Shown here piece by piece: positions 42,490 through 49,872 of a stretch of DNA of 49,872 bases. The notes below the pieces were generated by a model, which was given only the letters and a program-made list of their open reading frames with translations, was not told the origin of the DNA and made no database searches. The position numbers and the translations under genes are program-made. How positions within the stretch are numbered: position 1 is the first letter of the stretch; each line of letters begins with the position of its first letter. The stretch comes from Pseudomonas sp. GOM6 (GTDB lineage: Bacteria > Pseudomonadota > Gammaproteobacteria > Pseudomonadales > Pseudomonadaceae): contig NZ_JARPUS010000023.1 in the NCBI RefSeq assembly GCF_029537485.1, positions 1-49,872 of the forward strand, written 5' to 3'.

Positions 42490-43153
42490 GGATATCCCCC
42501 GGGCAAGGCTGGAGAAACCCCAGGCGCTGCATCACGCCCTGCTCGCACAGGCGGCGATTGCCCAGCTGGATATTGCCGGCGAAGACCTGCGGACGCTGCT
42601 CGTAGTACTGGCCCCAGTCGTGACGCTGCTCGCCCAGCAGGTGAGGGTCGGCTTCGCAAAGACGCATCGGCTCCAGGCCCAGGCGACGGAAGCTGTTGAT
42701 CAGGGTCGGCGCCCCGGTAAACACCACCCACTGCAAGCCGCGATGGGCCAGCAAGCCGGTCATGGCAATGATGATCAGCCGCGCATTGCCAGGGCTGCTC
42801 GCAGCCAGGTTGCCGACTTCGACGATCTCGCCACGCTGCACCGGGCGCTCCGCCAGACGGGCGATCACGCTCTGCGCCGGCACCTGCAGGTAGTGTTCGA
42901 GGAACAGGTTTTCTTCACGTGCCAAACGCACGCCACACACTGCGGTCAGCTCACCGGCAGGATTGCGCAGGCCGATCAGCTCCGGCATGAAACGGCTGAT
43001 CCGCGCGCCGTGCGCCTCGTTGAAGCGAACCTGAACGAACGCCTCGAACTCCGCACGCAACTGTGGGCTATCCGCCAGCCAGAGGCTGGATTGCTGCATG
43101 GGATCGCTGCCGAAATGCAGCGGAAAGGGGATGTTCCAGGGATTTTGACTCAT
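42479..43153 (-). CDS. Thermostable-hemolysin family protein (GNAT-like fold)
   Basis: A 224-residue protein of the T_hemolysin family (PF12261). FEAFVQVRFNEAHGARISRFMPELIGLRN, GELTAVCGVRLA, FLEHYLQ and EVGNLAASSPGNARLIIIAM match this family, which looks like an acyltransferase/autoinducer-synthase fold with V-R-F-x-x-x-Y/H-x-A. Despite the name there is no signal peptide or membrane segment. It is the first gene of the run. GGAGGG lies 6 bases before its ATG and falls in the 3' arm of a hairpin (43159-43186). Confidence 0.82.
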   Translation of the reverse strand: MSQNPWNIPFPLHFGSDPMQQSSLWLADSPQLRAEFEAFVQVRFNEAHGARISRFMPELIGLRNPAGELTAVCGVRLAREENLFLEHYLQVPAQSVIARLAERPVQRGEIVEVGNLAASSPGNARLIIIAMTGLLAHRGLQWVVFTGAPTLINSFRRLGLEPMRLCEADPHLLGEQRHDWGQYYEQRPQVFAGNIQLGNRRLCEQGVMQRLGFLQPCPGDIHAA

Positions 43154-43158
43154 CGAAC

Positions 43159-43186
43159 GCCCTCCACGGGGTTGACCATGGAGGGC
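43159..43186 (-). promoter_or_regulatory. Perfect dyad covering the ribosome binding site of the T_hemolysin gene
   Basis: On the coding strand GCCCTCCA (43186-43179) pairs with TGGAGGGC (43166-43159) around a 12-base loop, ending 5 bases before the ATG. The GGAGGG ribosome site is wholly inside the 3' arm. If transcription starts upstream of 43186, the leader could mask the site. It may equally be a DNA operator. Confidence 0.5.
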
Positions 43187-43219
43187 AGTATCGGCAGTGA
43201 GTCTTAATGAATTCTGAAG
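43187..43219 (-). promoter_or_regulatory. Candidate promoter with PmrA/QseB-like direct repeat
   Basis: On the plus strand CTTAAT-GAATT-CTGAAG (43203-43219) matches the PmrA/QseB box pattern YTTAAK-N5-YTTAAK at 11 of 12 positions (10 of 12 on the other strand). Ten bases on, reading toward the T_hemolysin gene, is GATACT (43192-43187), a plausible -10 box. Such spacing is usual when an OmpR-type activator takes the place of a -35 box. Confidence 0.45.
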
Positions 43220-43229
43220 CTAGAAAATC

Positions 43230-43868
43230 TCAGCTTTCCAGGCGGGCCAGACGCTCTTCCAGAGCCGCCACCCGGGCTTCAAGCTCGGCGATGCGAGAAT
43301 CATCCGCCGTACCCCGAGCTGGGGTATCAGCCTGGCGCGCGGCCAGCAGAGCTTCCAGATCCGCCGCCGCGCCCAACTGGTGCATATAGCGATCCTCGCG
43401 CTGACCGCTCTGCCGCGGCAGCAGCACCACCAGCTCACGACCGATCAGACGCTCCAGCTGGTGCTGTACCTCGGCGGTGTCTTCGAAGGCGTAGAGGCGA
43501 TTGCTGCGGGTGAGCAGTTCACTGAGCGTCTGCGGCCCCCGCAAAAACAGCAGGCCCAGCAGCGCTTGCTGGGGTTTGACCAGCTCCAGCGCCTTGTCCA
43601 CCCGATGCTCCCAGCGATCGGCGCGGCCGCCCATCACCAACCGGGTAAAGCCGAGTCCTTCCAGGGCGCGCAGGGCCTGGCCGACCTGGCCTTCGGTGAG
43701 GTTCATCAACGGCTCGCGGCTGGTCTTCTGATTACAGGCCAGCACCAGGGCATTGAGGGTCAGTGGGTAGGTTTCCGGGGTGGTGGCCTGCTTCTCGATC
43801 AAGCAACCGAGAATGCGCACATCGATGGCACTGAGCGGCTCGCGCTCAGTCTGGGTTTCGCTGGTCAT
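43230..43868 (-). CDS. YceH family protein (DUF480)
   Basis: A 212-residue protein with two winged-helix-like halves: LSAIDVRILGCLIEKQATTPETYPLTLNALVLACNQKTSREP, and LLGLLFLRGPQTLSELLTRSNRLY. A C-terminal coiled coil follows (IAELEARVAALEERLARLE). The family is widespread and uncharacterised. It reads toward the T_hemolysin run with 76 bases between, so readthrough is possible. Confidence 0.9.
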   Translation of the reverse strand: MTSETQTEREPLSAIDVRILGCLIEKQATTPETYPLTLNALVLACNQKTSREPLMNLTEGQVGQALRALEGLGFTRLVMGGRADRWEHRVDKALELVKPQQALLGLLFLRGPQTLSELLTRSNRLYAFEDTAEVQHQLERLIGRELVVLLPRQSGQREDRYMHQLGAAADLEALLAARQADTPARGTADDSRIAELEARVAALEERLARLES

Positions 43869-43939
43869 AGGGCGTTCCAGTCTGTGGATAGGGTTTCAGC
43901 CTGCCACGCCCAGGCGTAGTTGGGAACTTGGCAGGCCGC

Positions 43940-44980
43940 CTAGTCGGCAGCACTTACTACCTGGTTTCGTCCCTGACGCTTGGCCTGGTACAGCGCCTGA
44001 TCGGCATCCTTGAGCCAGTGATTGGCATCCAGCTGCATCGGGCTATACCCCGCCAGGCCTATGCTCAGGGTGATCTGCAGGTGCGGCGCCAACTCGCTGC
44101 GCACCTCGGCCAGCTCTTGGCGCAGGCGCTCCATCACATCGGCCGCCAGAACCGCAGGGGTGTTGGGCAGGATCACACAGAACTCATCGCCCCCATAGCG
44201 GCCAGCCAGGTCATCTTCTCGCAGACTCAACGCCAGGCGCTCACTCAGCAGACGCAGCACGCTGTCGCCGACCAGATGGCCATGGCCGTCGTTGATCGCC
44301 TTGAAGTGGTCCACATCGATCAACGCCACGGTGGCGCGATGCTGCCCCTGCCGGCACTTGTCGAACTCGCGGTGCAGCAGGTCCTTCCAGTGCCCGTGGT
44401 TGTATAGCCGGGTCAGGCTGTCGGTGCGGCTGACCGCGCGTAGCGCCTGTTTGTGCTCGGCCAGCTTGATGCTCAGGCGATAACTGACCCAGCCCAGGGC
44501 CAGCGGGTAGAGCACCAACATCGGTAGGCAGGCGTAGAGCTGCAGCATGCTGGTTTCGGGATTGAAGGCCGGGCCGAAGGTCAGCAGCCCCAGAAGCATG
44601 CCAAGCAGCATGCTCAGGCAGCCCTTGAAGAAGAACCTCCCGCCACCGGCGGCGATATTGTTCATGGCCATCATGGCCAGGATGGTCACGGTCGGCAGTG
44701 CGTTGAACTGCATGGCCGCCGCCCAGAAACCGCCGAAAACCGAGTCGATCAGCAGGTTGCGCCGTTCTGACTTGAACGGCGCTTTCGACATACGCGCCAG
44801 TAGGTAGGCCAGGTGCGGCCAGAGAAAGCCGTTGAATACCAACAGCGCCCATACCCAGGGCTGCGGCTGCAACGGCCACAGGCCGGCAGCGACGCACATA
44901 AAGCCGATGCCCAGCCCGATGCTGCGCGGCAAGTAGATACGCTTAGCGAAGGAAAGGCCTGAACCGGTGCTTCTGTCCAT
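43940..44980 (-). CDS. MASE2-domain diguanylate cyclase (AdrA/DgcC-like)
   Basis: A 346-residue membrane protein. The MASE2 sensory region at residues 15-175 has paired helices and the family stretch FNGFLWPHLAYLLARMSKAP followed by ERRNLLIDS. The GGDEF domain is intact, with GGDEF at 263-267 and inhibitory site REDD at 254-257. It should make c-di-GMP at the inner membrane. ATG 44980 (MDRSTGSG) is used; a GTG 6 bases upstream is the alternative. It is divergent from the lipoprotein gene across 128 bases. Confidence 0.88.
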   Translation of the reverse strand: MDRSTGSGLSFAKRIYLPRSIGLGIGFMCVAAGLWPLQPQPWVWALLVFNGFLWPHLAYLLARMSKAPFKSERRNLLIDSVFGGFWAAAMQFNALPTVTILAMMAMNNIAAGGGRFFFKGCLSMLLGMLLGLLTFGPAFNPETSMLQLYACLPMLVLYPLALGWVSYRLSIKLAEHKQALRAVSRTDSLTRLYNHGHWKDLLHREFDKCRQGQHRATVALIDVDHFKAINDGHGHLVGDSVLRLLSERLALSLREDDLAGRYGGDEFCVILPNTPAVLAADVMERLRQELAEVRSELAPHLQITLSIGLAGYSPMQLDANHWLKDADQALYQAKRQGRNQVVSAAD

Positions 44981-45108
44981 GATCACATCCGGAGGAAATG
45001 CACTGAGAATGGGCGCCTGGCAGCGACTTTACAAGAAACGCGAAACACTCACCCTTGAGCAGCAGGCCACCTGCGGGTAAGTTCGCCGCATGTCGCCAGG
45101 AGAGCTTC

Positions 45109-45774
45109 ATGAATACCCGCCACCTGCTATTTGCCCTGCTGCCGTTATTTGCCGGCTGCCAGATGTTCAGCGTGTACAGCAACAAACCCGTCATCCCGCC
45201 GCAACGCCTGCAAGGGCAGCTGACCCAGAACGAGGGTCGCCTGCTATTGGCTCCATGTGGCGAAACCCGCAGCATCGAAGTGGTCAATGACGGCAGCAGT
45301 GAGATCGTCCGCGAAGCCGCTGGCTTGTTTGCCGACGGCCACCGCGAGCTGTTCGTCGACCTGCTCGGCGATGTGACCGGCAGCAAGAGCCAGGGCGTGG
45401 ACGGCGAGCTACAACCACGCCTGGTCTACCGCCTGCAAGGCGAAGGCCCAGGCTGCGGCGCACCCGGCTTTGAGCGTTTGCTATTGCTTGCCAGTGGCCA
45501 TGAGCCGGATTGGAGCCTGGGCGTCAGTGGCAAAGGCCTGGTGCTGCAGCGTCTCGGCCAGGAGCCACTGGCGGTGCCCTATCTGGAAGAACAACTGCCG
45601 GAGGGCCGCTTCAATCTCAGCAGCGAAGCCAACGGCCAGAAGCTGGAGCTGTGGCTGGCACCCCAGCGCTGCACCGACAGCATGAGCGGCAGCGTGCAGC
45701 ACCTCAGTGCCGAGTTGCGCCTCAATGGCGAAGTGCTGCGTGGCTGTGCCTACTTTGGCGGGGCCCGGCGCTAA
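45109..45774 (+). CDS. COG3650-type lipoprotein
   Basis: A 221-residue protein with lipoprotein signal MNTRHLLFALLPLFAGC. The mature part has paired conserved pieces: GQLTQNEGRLLLAPCGETR, LFVDLLGDVTGSK, LYRLQGEGPGCGAPGF-like sequence and RLNGEVLRGCAYFGGA at the C terminus, a pattern of envelope proteins of unknown function. AGGAGAG 4-5 bases before ATG 45109. It precedes the GAPDH gene by 68 bases and is probably read with it. Confidence 0.75.
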   Translation: MNTRHLLFALLPLFAGCQMFSVYSNKPVIPPQRLQGQLTQNEGRLLLAPCGETRSIEVVNDGSSEIVREAAGLFADGHRELFVDLLGDVTGSKSQGVDGELQPRLVYRLQGEGPGCGAPGFERLLLLASGHEPDWSLGVSGKGLVLQRLGQEPLAVPYLEEQLPEGRFNLSSEANGQKLELWLAPQRCTDSMSGSVQHLSAELRLNGEVLRGCAYFGGARR

Positions 45775-45842
45775 CCCGCAATACGCAGCTCCGAACCTGG
45801 CCGCCTATGCTGAAAGGCAAGACCAGACAGAAGGAAACTGCC

Positions 45843-46844
45843 ATGTTGCGAATTGCCCTGAACGGATACGGGCGCATCGGTCGCGCCCTGCTCCGCGCCC
45901 TGTTCGAACGTGGACTGGAAAACCAGATCCGCATCGAAGCCATCAACGAACTCGGTGATTTCACCACCCTCGCCCACCTGACCCGGTTCGACTCGACCTT
46001 CGGCCGTTTTATCGGCCAGGTCGAGCTGCAAGATGACATCCTGCAAGTGCGTGGTCAGCCCATCCGCCTGAGCAACCACAAAGACATCGCCCAGTTGCCC
46101 TGGAGGCAACTGGCCGTCGACGTGGTGGTGGATTGCACCGGCAAACTGAAGAAACGCGCTCTGGTCGAGCAGCATCTGAACGCCGGCGCACCGCGCGTAC
46201 TGCTCTCGCACCCGCTGGAAGCAGCCGACCTGACCGTCGTCTACGGCGTCAATCACCACCTGCTGGGCAACCAGCAAATCGTCTCCAACGCCTCCTGCAC
46301 CACCAATTGCCTGGCCCCGCTAGCCCAGGCGCTACACACCACGGTCGGCATCCGCCAGGGGCTGATGACCACGGTGCACGCCTACACCAACGACCAGAAC
46401 CTGCTGGACAAGACCCACAGTGATCTCTACCGGGCTCGTGCGGCGGCGGTGTCGATGATCCCCACCAGTACCGGCGCGGCCAAGACCATCGGGCTGGTGA
46501 TACCGGAACTGACAGGACGCCTGGATGGCATGGCGGTACGGGTACCGACCAGCAATGTGTCGCTACTCGACCTGACCTTCACCAGCGAGCATCCCACCGA
46601 CCGGGAACAGATCAACGACATCCTGCAAAAAGCCGCGCGGCAGCTGCCGTTGGGAGTGATGGAGTGCAACGAACTGCCGCTCGTGTCCAGCGACTTCAAC
46701 GGCTACCCGGTATCCTGCGTGGTCGACCTCAACCATACCCGGGTGCAGGGCAGCGACTTGGTCAAGGTGCTGGCCTGGTACGACAACGAATGGGCCTTCG
46801 CTAATCGTATGCTGGATGTGCTGCTGGCCTGGCTCAAACCCTGA
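45843..46844 (+). CDS. Type I glyceraldehyde-3-phosphate dehydrogenase
   Basis: A 333-residue GAPDH-fold enzyme. The active-site Cys152 is in SNASCTTNC and the base His179 in TTVHAYTNDQ. STGAAKTIGLVIPELTGRLDGMAVRVPT and WYDNEWAFANRM complete the signature. At the coenzyme site INELGD (residues 34-39) places Glu where glycolytic NAD enzymes have Asp, a trait of erythrose-4-phosphate dehydrogenase (Epd). The HAYTNDQ and STGAAK parts are GapA-like, so I favour a GAPDH paralogue (PA3001-like), not Epd. AGAAGGAAACTGCC lies just upstream of the start. Confidence 0.88.
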   Translation: MLRIALNGYGRIGRALLRALFERGLENQIRIEAINELGDFTTLAHLTRFDSTFGRFIGQVELQDDILQVRGQPIRLSNHKDIAQLPWRQLAVDVVVDCTGKLKKRALVEQHLNAGAPRVLLSHPLEAADLTVVYGVNHHLLGNQQIVSNASCTTNCLAPLAQALHTTVGIRQGLMTTVHAYTNDQNLLDKTHSDLYRARAAAVSMIPTSTGAAKTIGLVIPELTGRLDGMAVRVPTSNVSLLDLTFTSEHPTDREQINDILQKAARQLPLGVMECNELPLVSSDFNGYPVSCVVDLNHTRVQGSDLVKVLAWYDNEWAFANRMLDVLLAWLKP

Positions 46845-46857
46845 AGACAGGCTCGAC

Positions 46858-47199
46858 TCAGATCAGGTGGTGATCGTCGTCGCCCAACAGGCCGCTCAAA
46901 CCCTCGATCTCGGCGCGCGTCACCGCGCGCTGGTCCAGCTTGCGTCGGGCAGCTTCGGGGAGGTCGGTATAGCGAATAACGCCTTTGCTCACCAGGGCAG
47001 TGACCACGTCCTCCAGCACCCGGACCAATTCCAGGTCAGAATCCTTGAGGCTGGCCAGGCGCTCCCTGACCTCTTCCCGAGCCGCGATCCACCGATGCAG
47101 CTCCTCACTCTCCACCGCCAGCGTTTCGTTCATGCCTTCGAACGGGTCATGTTCCACCCGTAACAACCGCCCCTCCGCGTCCCGCTGCACGTACACCAT
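46858..47199 (-). CDS. Small acidic protein, often mislabelled tryptophan synthase beta-like
   Basis: A 113-residue cytoplasmic protein starting MVYVQRDAEGRLLRVEHDPF. The middle is helical (RWIAAREEVRERLASLKDSDLELVRVLEDVVTALV), followed by IRYTDLPEAARRKLDQRAV. I know similar Pseudomonas proteins under a tryptophan-synthase name, but no PLP motif is present. A double GGAGGGAGG ribosome site precedes ATG 47199. Convergent with the GAPDH gene, 13 bases apart. Function unknown. Confidence 0.75.
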   Translation of the reverse strand: MVYVQRDAEGRLLRVEHDPFEGMNETLAVESEELHRWIAAREEVRERLASLKDSDLELVRVLEDVVTALVSKGVIRYTDLPEAARRKLDQRAVTRAEIEGLSGLLGDDDHHLI

Positions 47200-47224
47200 G
47201 TGACCTCCCTCCAAGCATGAAAAA

Positions 47225-47254
47225 GCCCGCTACCCGGTTAAGGGTAGCGGGCTA
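47225..47254 (-). terminator. Terminator after the RTX/VWA adhesin gene
   Basis: Perfect 12-bp stem AGCCCGCTACCC / GGGTAGCGGGCT with a 6-base loop. On the minus strand it is followed by TTTTT (47225-47221), 46 bases after the adhesin stop. Confidence 0.88.
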
Positions 47255-47300
47255 ATCATCAAAAGCTCCGGCTTAGTGCTAAAAACAACTCAATAAACCA

Positions 47301-49872
47301 TCAAGCATTATCTACCTTCAGTGTGCCATCACCGAGCATGCTGAGGATTAGAGCCGACTCATTGCCCGGTGCATGACCATAGGCGGCGTACAGGTTTACA
47401 TCCTGCAGAACAATGGTTTGCTCAGTAGAGGCAGCCGGATCTAAAGCTGATGTCTCACTGACTTTGATCACCGTATCCAGGGCGGCCGTTCCCGATTCAT
47501 TGCTGAGGCTAATATCAAGGAAGCTCAATAGATTTCCAATGCCACCGGTTGTATTTTCTCCCGTCAATAGCTGGGAGAGATCCAAACTGTCGCCATTAGC
47601 ACTTCCATTGTAGTTATGAATAAAGTTTAAAATAGTATCGGTGGCACCGCCTGCATCACCGGCTTGCCATACGAAAATATCCTTACCTGAACCGCCAGAC
47701 ATGAGATCACTCCCCGTGCCGCCGGTGATGATGTCGCTTCCTTCCTGGCCGAAGATCCAATCATCTCCGCCTCCACCCAACAGGGTGTCATTACCAAGAG
47801 CACGCCCTGACTCGGCACTAAGCTGCAACGCGTTGGCCTTGATATAAGCCAAAGTATCCGCACGATCCCAACCGGCGTAGGCAGCCCCAATACCCTGCCC
47901 AGCTTCAAGCGCTTGGAATACCGCCCAACCAGCGCCTGGCAAGGTACTCAAACCGGCATCACTAGCCAGTACATCGGTATAGAGAACATCGCCAAAGATC
48001 AGATCATTACCAGCGCCACCCTCTATCCGATCATTACCTGCATCAGCGAGAACCGTTTCAGGGTTGAAATTTAGCAACACACTTTGTAGTTGGTCACCCG
48101 TAGTGACATTGCTTGCCACATCAGGATTAGAGTTAGCAGGTTCGCCTTCCATCTGATTAAGGATATCAAGTGCACTGCCCCCGACATTGATACCGACCGC
48201 CTGTATTGGCCCAAAACTCGACTCTAGTTGACTCACCTCATTAACCGTGTCGTCATTACTATTGGGATTAGTATCATAAGCGCCCAAAACCTGCTGAACC
48301 GCAGTAGCTGAAGAACCATTAGTGATCGCATTACCAAGATTAGTAGAATTACCACTCAGCCAACTATTAGGCTCACCATCAGAGACAAATATGGCTTGAT
48401 TAATTACCTCACTGCCGGCATACGGAGCAGTTGCCCCTGCACTACCAACCCAATTCAGCGCTACTTGAAGTGCAGCTTCATAGTTAGTAAAACCACTCGC
48501 AGCCATACTATTAACAGCCGCCTGAGCTGCAGACAAACCACCTGGAGCCTTTAGATCAAAAACACCAAGACTGGTTGCCGAGCTATCAAAGTCGATCAGA
48601 TTCACACGAACATTCGCTGCCGCCCCTGCGGCCAAAGTCGCAAGCATCGTATTCACAGAAAGCTTTAGTGCTGCCATCCGAGTCATGCTCATTCCATTGA
48701 ACAAGATGTTATCTCCCATGCTACCGGAAGAGTCCATCATGACAATCAAGTTAACGCTCTTGCCGACAACGCTTGCACGACCCTCGTCACCAACCAGCAC
48801 ATCGCCACCAGCATTACCTGTTATAACACCTGCCCCCCCTGTAACCACATAGGGAGTAGAACTTCCGGCAACATCATGCGCATTGGAACCCACAATAAAT
48901 GTCGAGGGAATTACTGGCTCAAAGGTGACATTTAGGGTGGCGCTCGCCTTATCTCCGTCGCCATCAACCACAGCCACATTAAAGCCGGTCGACACAGGGT
49001 CTTCATCAATACGATCTACAATCTTAAGAGATTTCACCCTAAAACCATCACCTCCAGTATCGGAAAGTTCAACTCGGGTGATATTGGTTAAAGTCGTCGG
49101 TATTTGCAACTGCACGCCATTACTAAATACCGTAGTACTACTTTCCGAAGTCAGTACACCATTTGAATCGGTACCATAGACAGTCCAAGCCACAGTATTG
49201 CTAGCCCCTCCACTTTGAATATCGATAGCAAAGGAGACTTTAACTGCAGGTTCGGCAAGATCAAAAAACAGTTTTTCAGCACCACTAACCCACTGATTAC
49301 CAGCAGCCAAACCTATGGTGCTGGAGTTAACCGTGGTAATAGATGAGTCAATTGACACAACAACATACTGACCTATCGGCACCGCATCTCCAGGCTTAAG
49401 TATCAACCCGGTATTAGTCACAACCAAATAGTCCTGCTGACCACCAGGAATATTGCTGAACGTCGCCGAAAACTCTTGAGTCTCAGCATCCAGCTTACCA
49501 TTCATATCAATGACATAATTGCCAGCAGCATCAAATGTCATCGTAAATATCAAAGACTGCCCAACCCCTGTATAAACACCAGGAACAGCACTGGTGTACG
49601 CATAGAGCACACCCGGAGAAGCAGGGTTTACGTAGTAATAAACTATTAAATTATTAGAGGTTAAATCTGTAGCAGAATAAGTCGTGGTTGTACCATTCCA
49701 ACCAACTATATTGCCAGTCAGATCGCCATAACCTGCACCGTCACTGCCTAAGTCGACCAATGAGCCGCCCGTTGTGTAACCGTCGGCGGAGTTTGCCAAC
49801 ACGGCGGCTTGAACATTACTGATGGCCGGACCGTCATCTTCGAAGCCCAGCACAGAGCCCAGATCCAGGGTG
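47301..49872 (-). CDS. C-terminal part of a large RTX/VWA type I secreted adhesin (5' end beyond the window)
   Basis: At least 857 codons, open to the right edge, so only the C terminus is seen. It begins within a T1SS-143-type repeat (GFEDDGPAI). A von Willebrand A domain follows, with MIDAS motif MDSSGSMGD and later VSDGEPNSW. Then come Gly-Asp RTX repeats (DAGNDRIEGGAGNDLIFGD; LLGGGGDDWIFGQEGSD) and a C-terminal secretion region. Such LapA/RTX adhesins are exported by type I secretion and tie cells to surfaces. The DNA is visibly richer in A+T than the rest of the window. The transporter genes are not in view. Confidence 0.88.
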   Translation of the reverse strand, partial: TLDLGSVLGFEDDGPAISNVQAAVLANSADGYTTGGSLVDLGSDGAGYGDLTGNIVGWNGTTTTYSATDLTSNNLIVYYYVNPASPGVLYAYTSAVPGVYTGVGQSLIFTMTFDAAGNYVIDMNGKLDAETQEFSATFSNIPGGQQDYLVVTNTGLILKPGDAVPIGQYVVVSIDSSITTVNSSTIGLAAGNQWVSGAEKLFFDLAEPAVKVSFAIDIQSGGASNTVAWTVYGTDSNGVLTSESSTTVFSNGVQLQIPTTLTNITRVELSDTGGDGFRVKSLKIVDRIDEDPVSTGFNVAVVDGDGDKASATLNVTFEPVIPSTFIVGSNAHDVAGSSTPYVVTGGAGVITGNAGGDVLVGDEGRASVVGKSVNLIVMMDSSGSMGDNILFNGMSMTRMAALKLSVNTMLATLAAGAAANVRVNLIDFDSSATSLGVFDLKAPGGLSAAQAAVNSMAASGFTNYEAALQVALNWVGSAGATAPYAGSEVINQAIFVSDGEPNSWLSGNSTNLGNAITNGSSATAVQQVLGAYDTNPNSNDDTVNEVSQLESSFGPIQAVGINVGGSALDILNQMEGEPANSNPDVASNVTTGDQLQSVLLNFNPETVLADAGNDRIEGGAGNDLIFGDVLYTDVLASDAGLSTLPGAGWAVFQALEAGQGIGAAYAGWDRADTLAYIKANALQLSAESGRALGNDTLLGGGGDDWIFGQEGSDIITGGTGSDLMSGGSGKDIFVWQAGDAGGATDTILNFIHNYNGSANGDSLDLSQLLTGENTTGGIGNLLSFLDISLSNESGTAALDTVIKVSETSALDPAASTEQTIVLQDVNLYAAYGHAPGNESALILSMLGDGTLKVDNA

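Noticed and set aside
42479..43153. True secreted hemolysin
   Set aside because: No signal peptide, membrane segment or pore-forming feature; the fold pattern is that of an acyltransferase-like protein and the gene is first in an enzyme run.
45843..46844. Erythrose-4-phosphate dehydrogenase (Epd)
   Set aside because: Only the INELGD loop is Epd-like; the HAYTNDQ and STGAAK regions are those of GAPDH.
46858..47199. Tryptophan synthase beta subunit
   Set aside because: 113 residues, no PLP lysine or PLP phosphate-binding motif; the name is a database carry-over.

Overview
The window reads as chromosomal DNA of a GC-rich gammaproteobacterium of the genus Pseudomonas. The reasons are the ornithine-lipid pair olsB-olsA, the divergent fpr/finR pair, the order pykA / enoyl-CoA hydratase / ferredoxin reductase / membrane GGDEF / fumA (as I recall it from P. 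aeruginosa), a braCDEFG transporter, Pseudomonas-type REP hairpins and several small families seen mainly in Pseudomonas. A lineage near P. mendocina/P. oleovorans is plausible, but I cannot fix the species. No rRNA, tRNA, CRISPR array, prophage or insertion sequence was seen.

Layout. 1-760: a REP-associated tyrosine transposase (RAYT) inside its own REP hairpins. 1015-5045: periplasmic nitrate reductase operon napEDABC, without napF, napG or napH. 5293-9606 (minus): PLD-type cardiolipin synthase coupled to a YceI protein, a small Cys-rich membrane protein coupled to a serine hydrolase, and an ODP-like metallo-beta-lactamase-fold protein. 9710-12252: olsBA opposite a degenerate acyl-CoA-dehydrogenase-like gene. 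12302-14124: fpr and finR, divergent. 14131-15421: PilZ, DUF4124 and lipoprotein genes. 15580-21782: pykA, three overlapping or close minus-strand genes (crotonase, 2Fe-2S reductase, diguanylate cyclase) and fumA. 21833-27113: a MerR/LitR-like regulator, an ABM-domain protein, folM, a coupled DUF1244/HopJ pair and small conserved proteins. 27436-32322: the complete braCDEFG branched-chain amino-acid ABC transporter with a hairpin after braC. 32543-36836: sstT, a YdjM-type membrane protein, a truncated nitrilase, an ankyrin protein overlapping an exported Cys-rich protein, DUF488 and DUF5629. 36874-43219 (minus): a tight seven-gene run, T_hemolysin / AMP-ligase / HDO-TenA-like / SDR / TPR / response regulator / histidine kinase. 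43230-47199: YceH, a MASE2-GGDEF cyclase, a lipoprotein, a GAPDH and a small protein. 47301-end: the C-terminal part of a large RTX/VWA type I secreted adhesin, visibly richer in A+T and running off the right edge.

The best candidate for an undescribed system is the 36874-43219 run. It combines a GNAT-like acyltransferase-fold protein, an acyl-adenylating enzyme, a putative di-iron oxygenase with a CADD/UndA-type ligand pattern, a reductase and an exported TPR protein with its own QseB/PmrA-type two-component system. A PmrA/QseB-like direct repeat lies in front of the first gene. This looks like a self-regulated small-molecule or lipid-modification pathway; the product is unknown.
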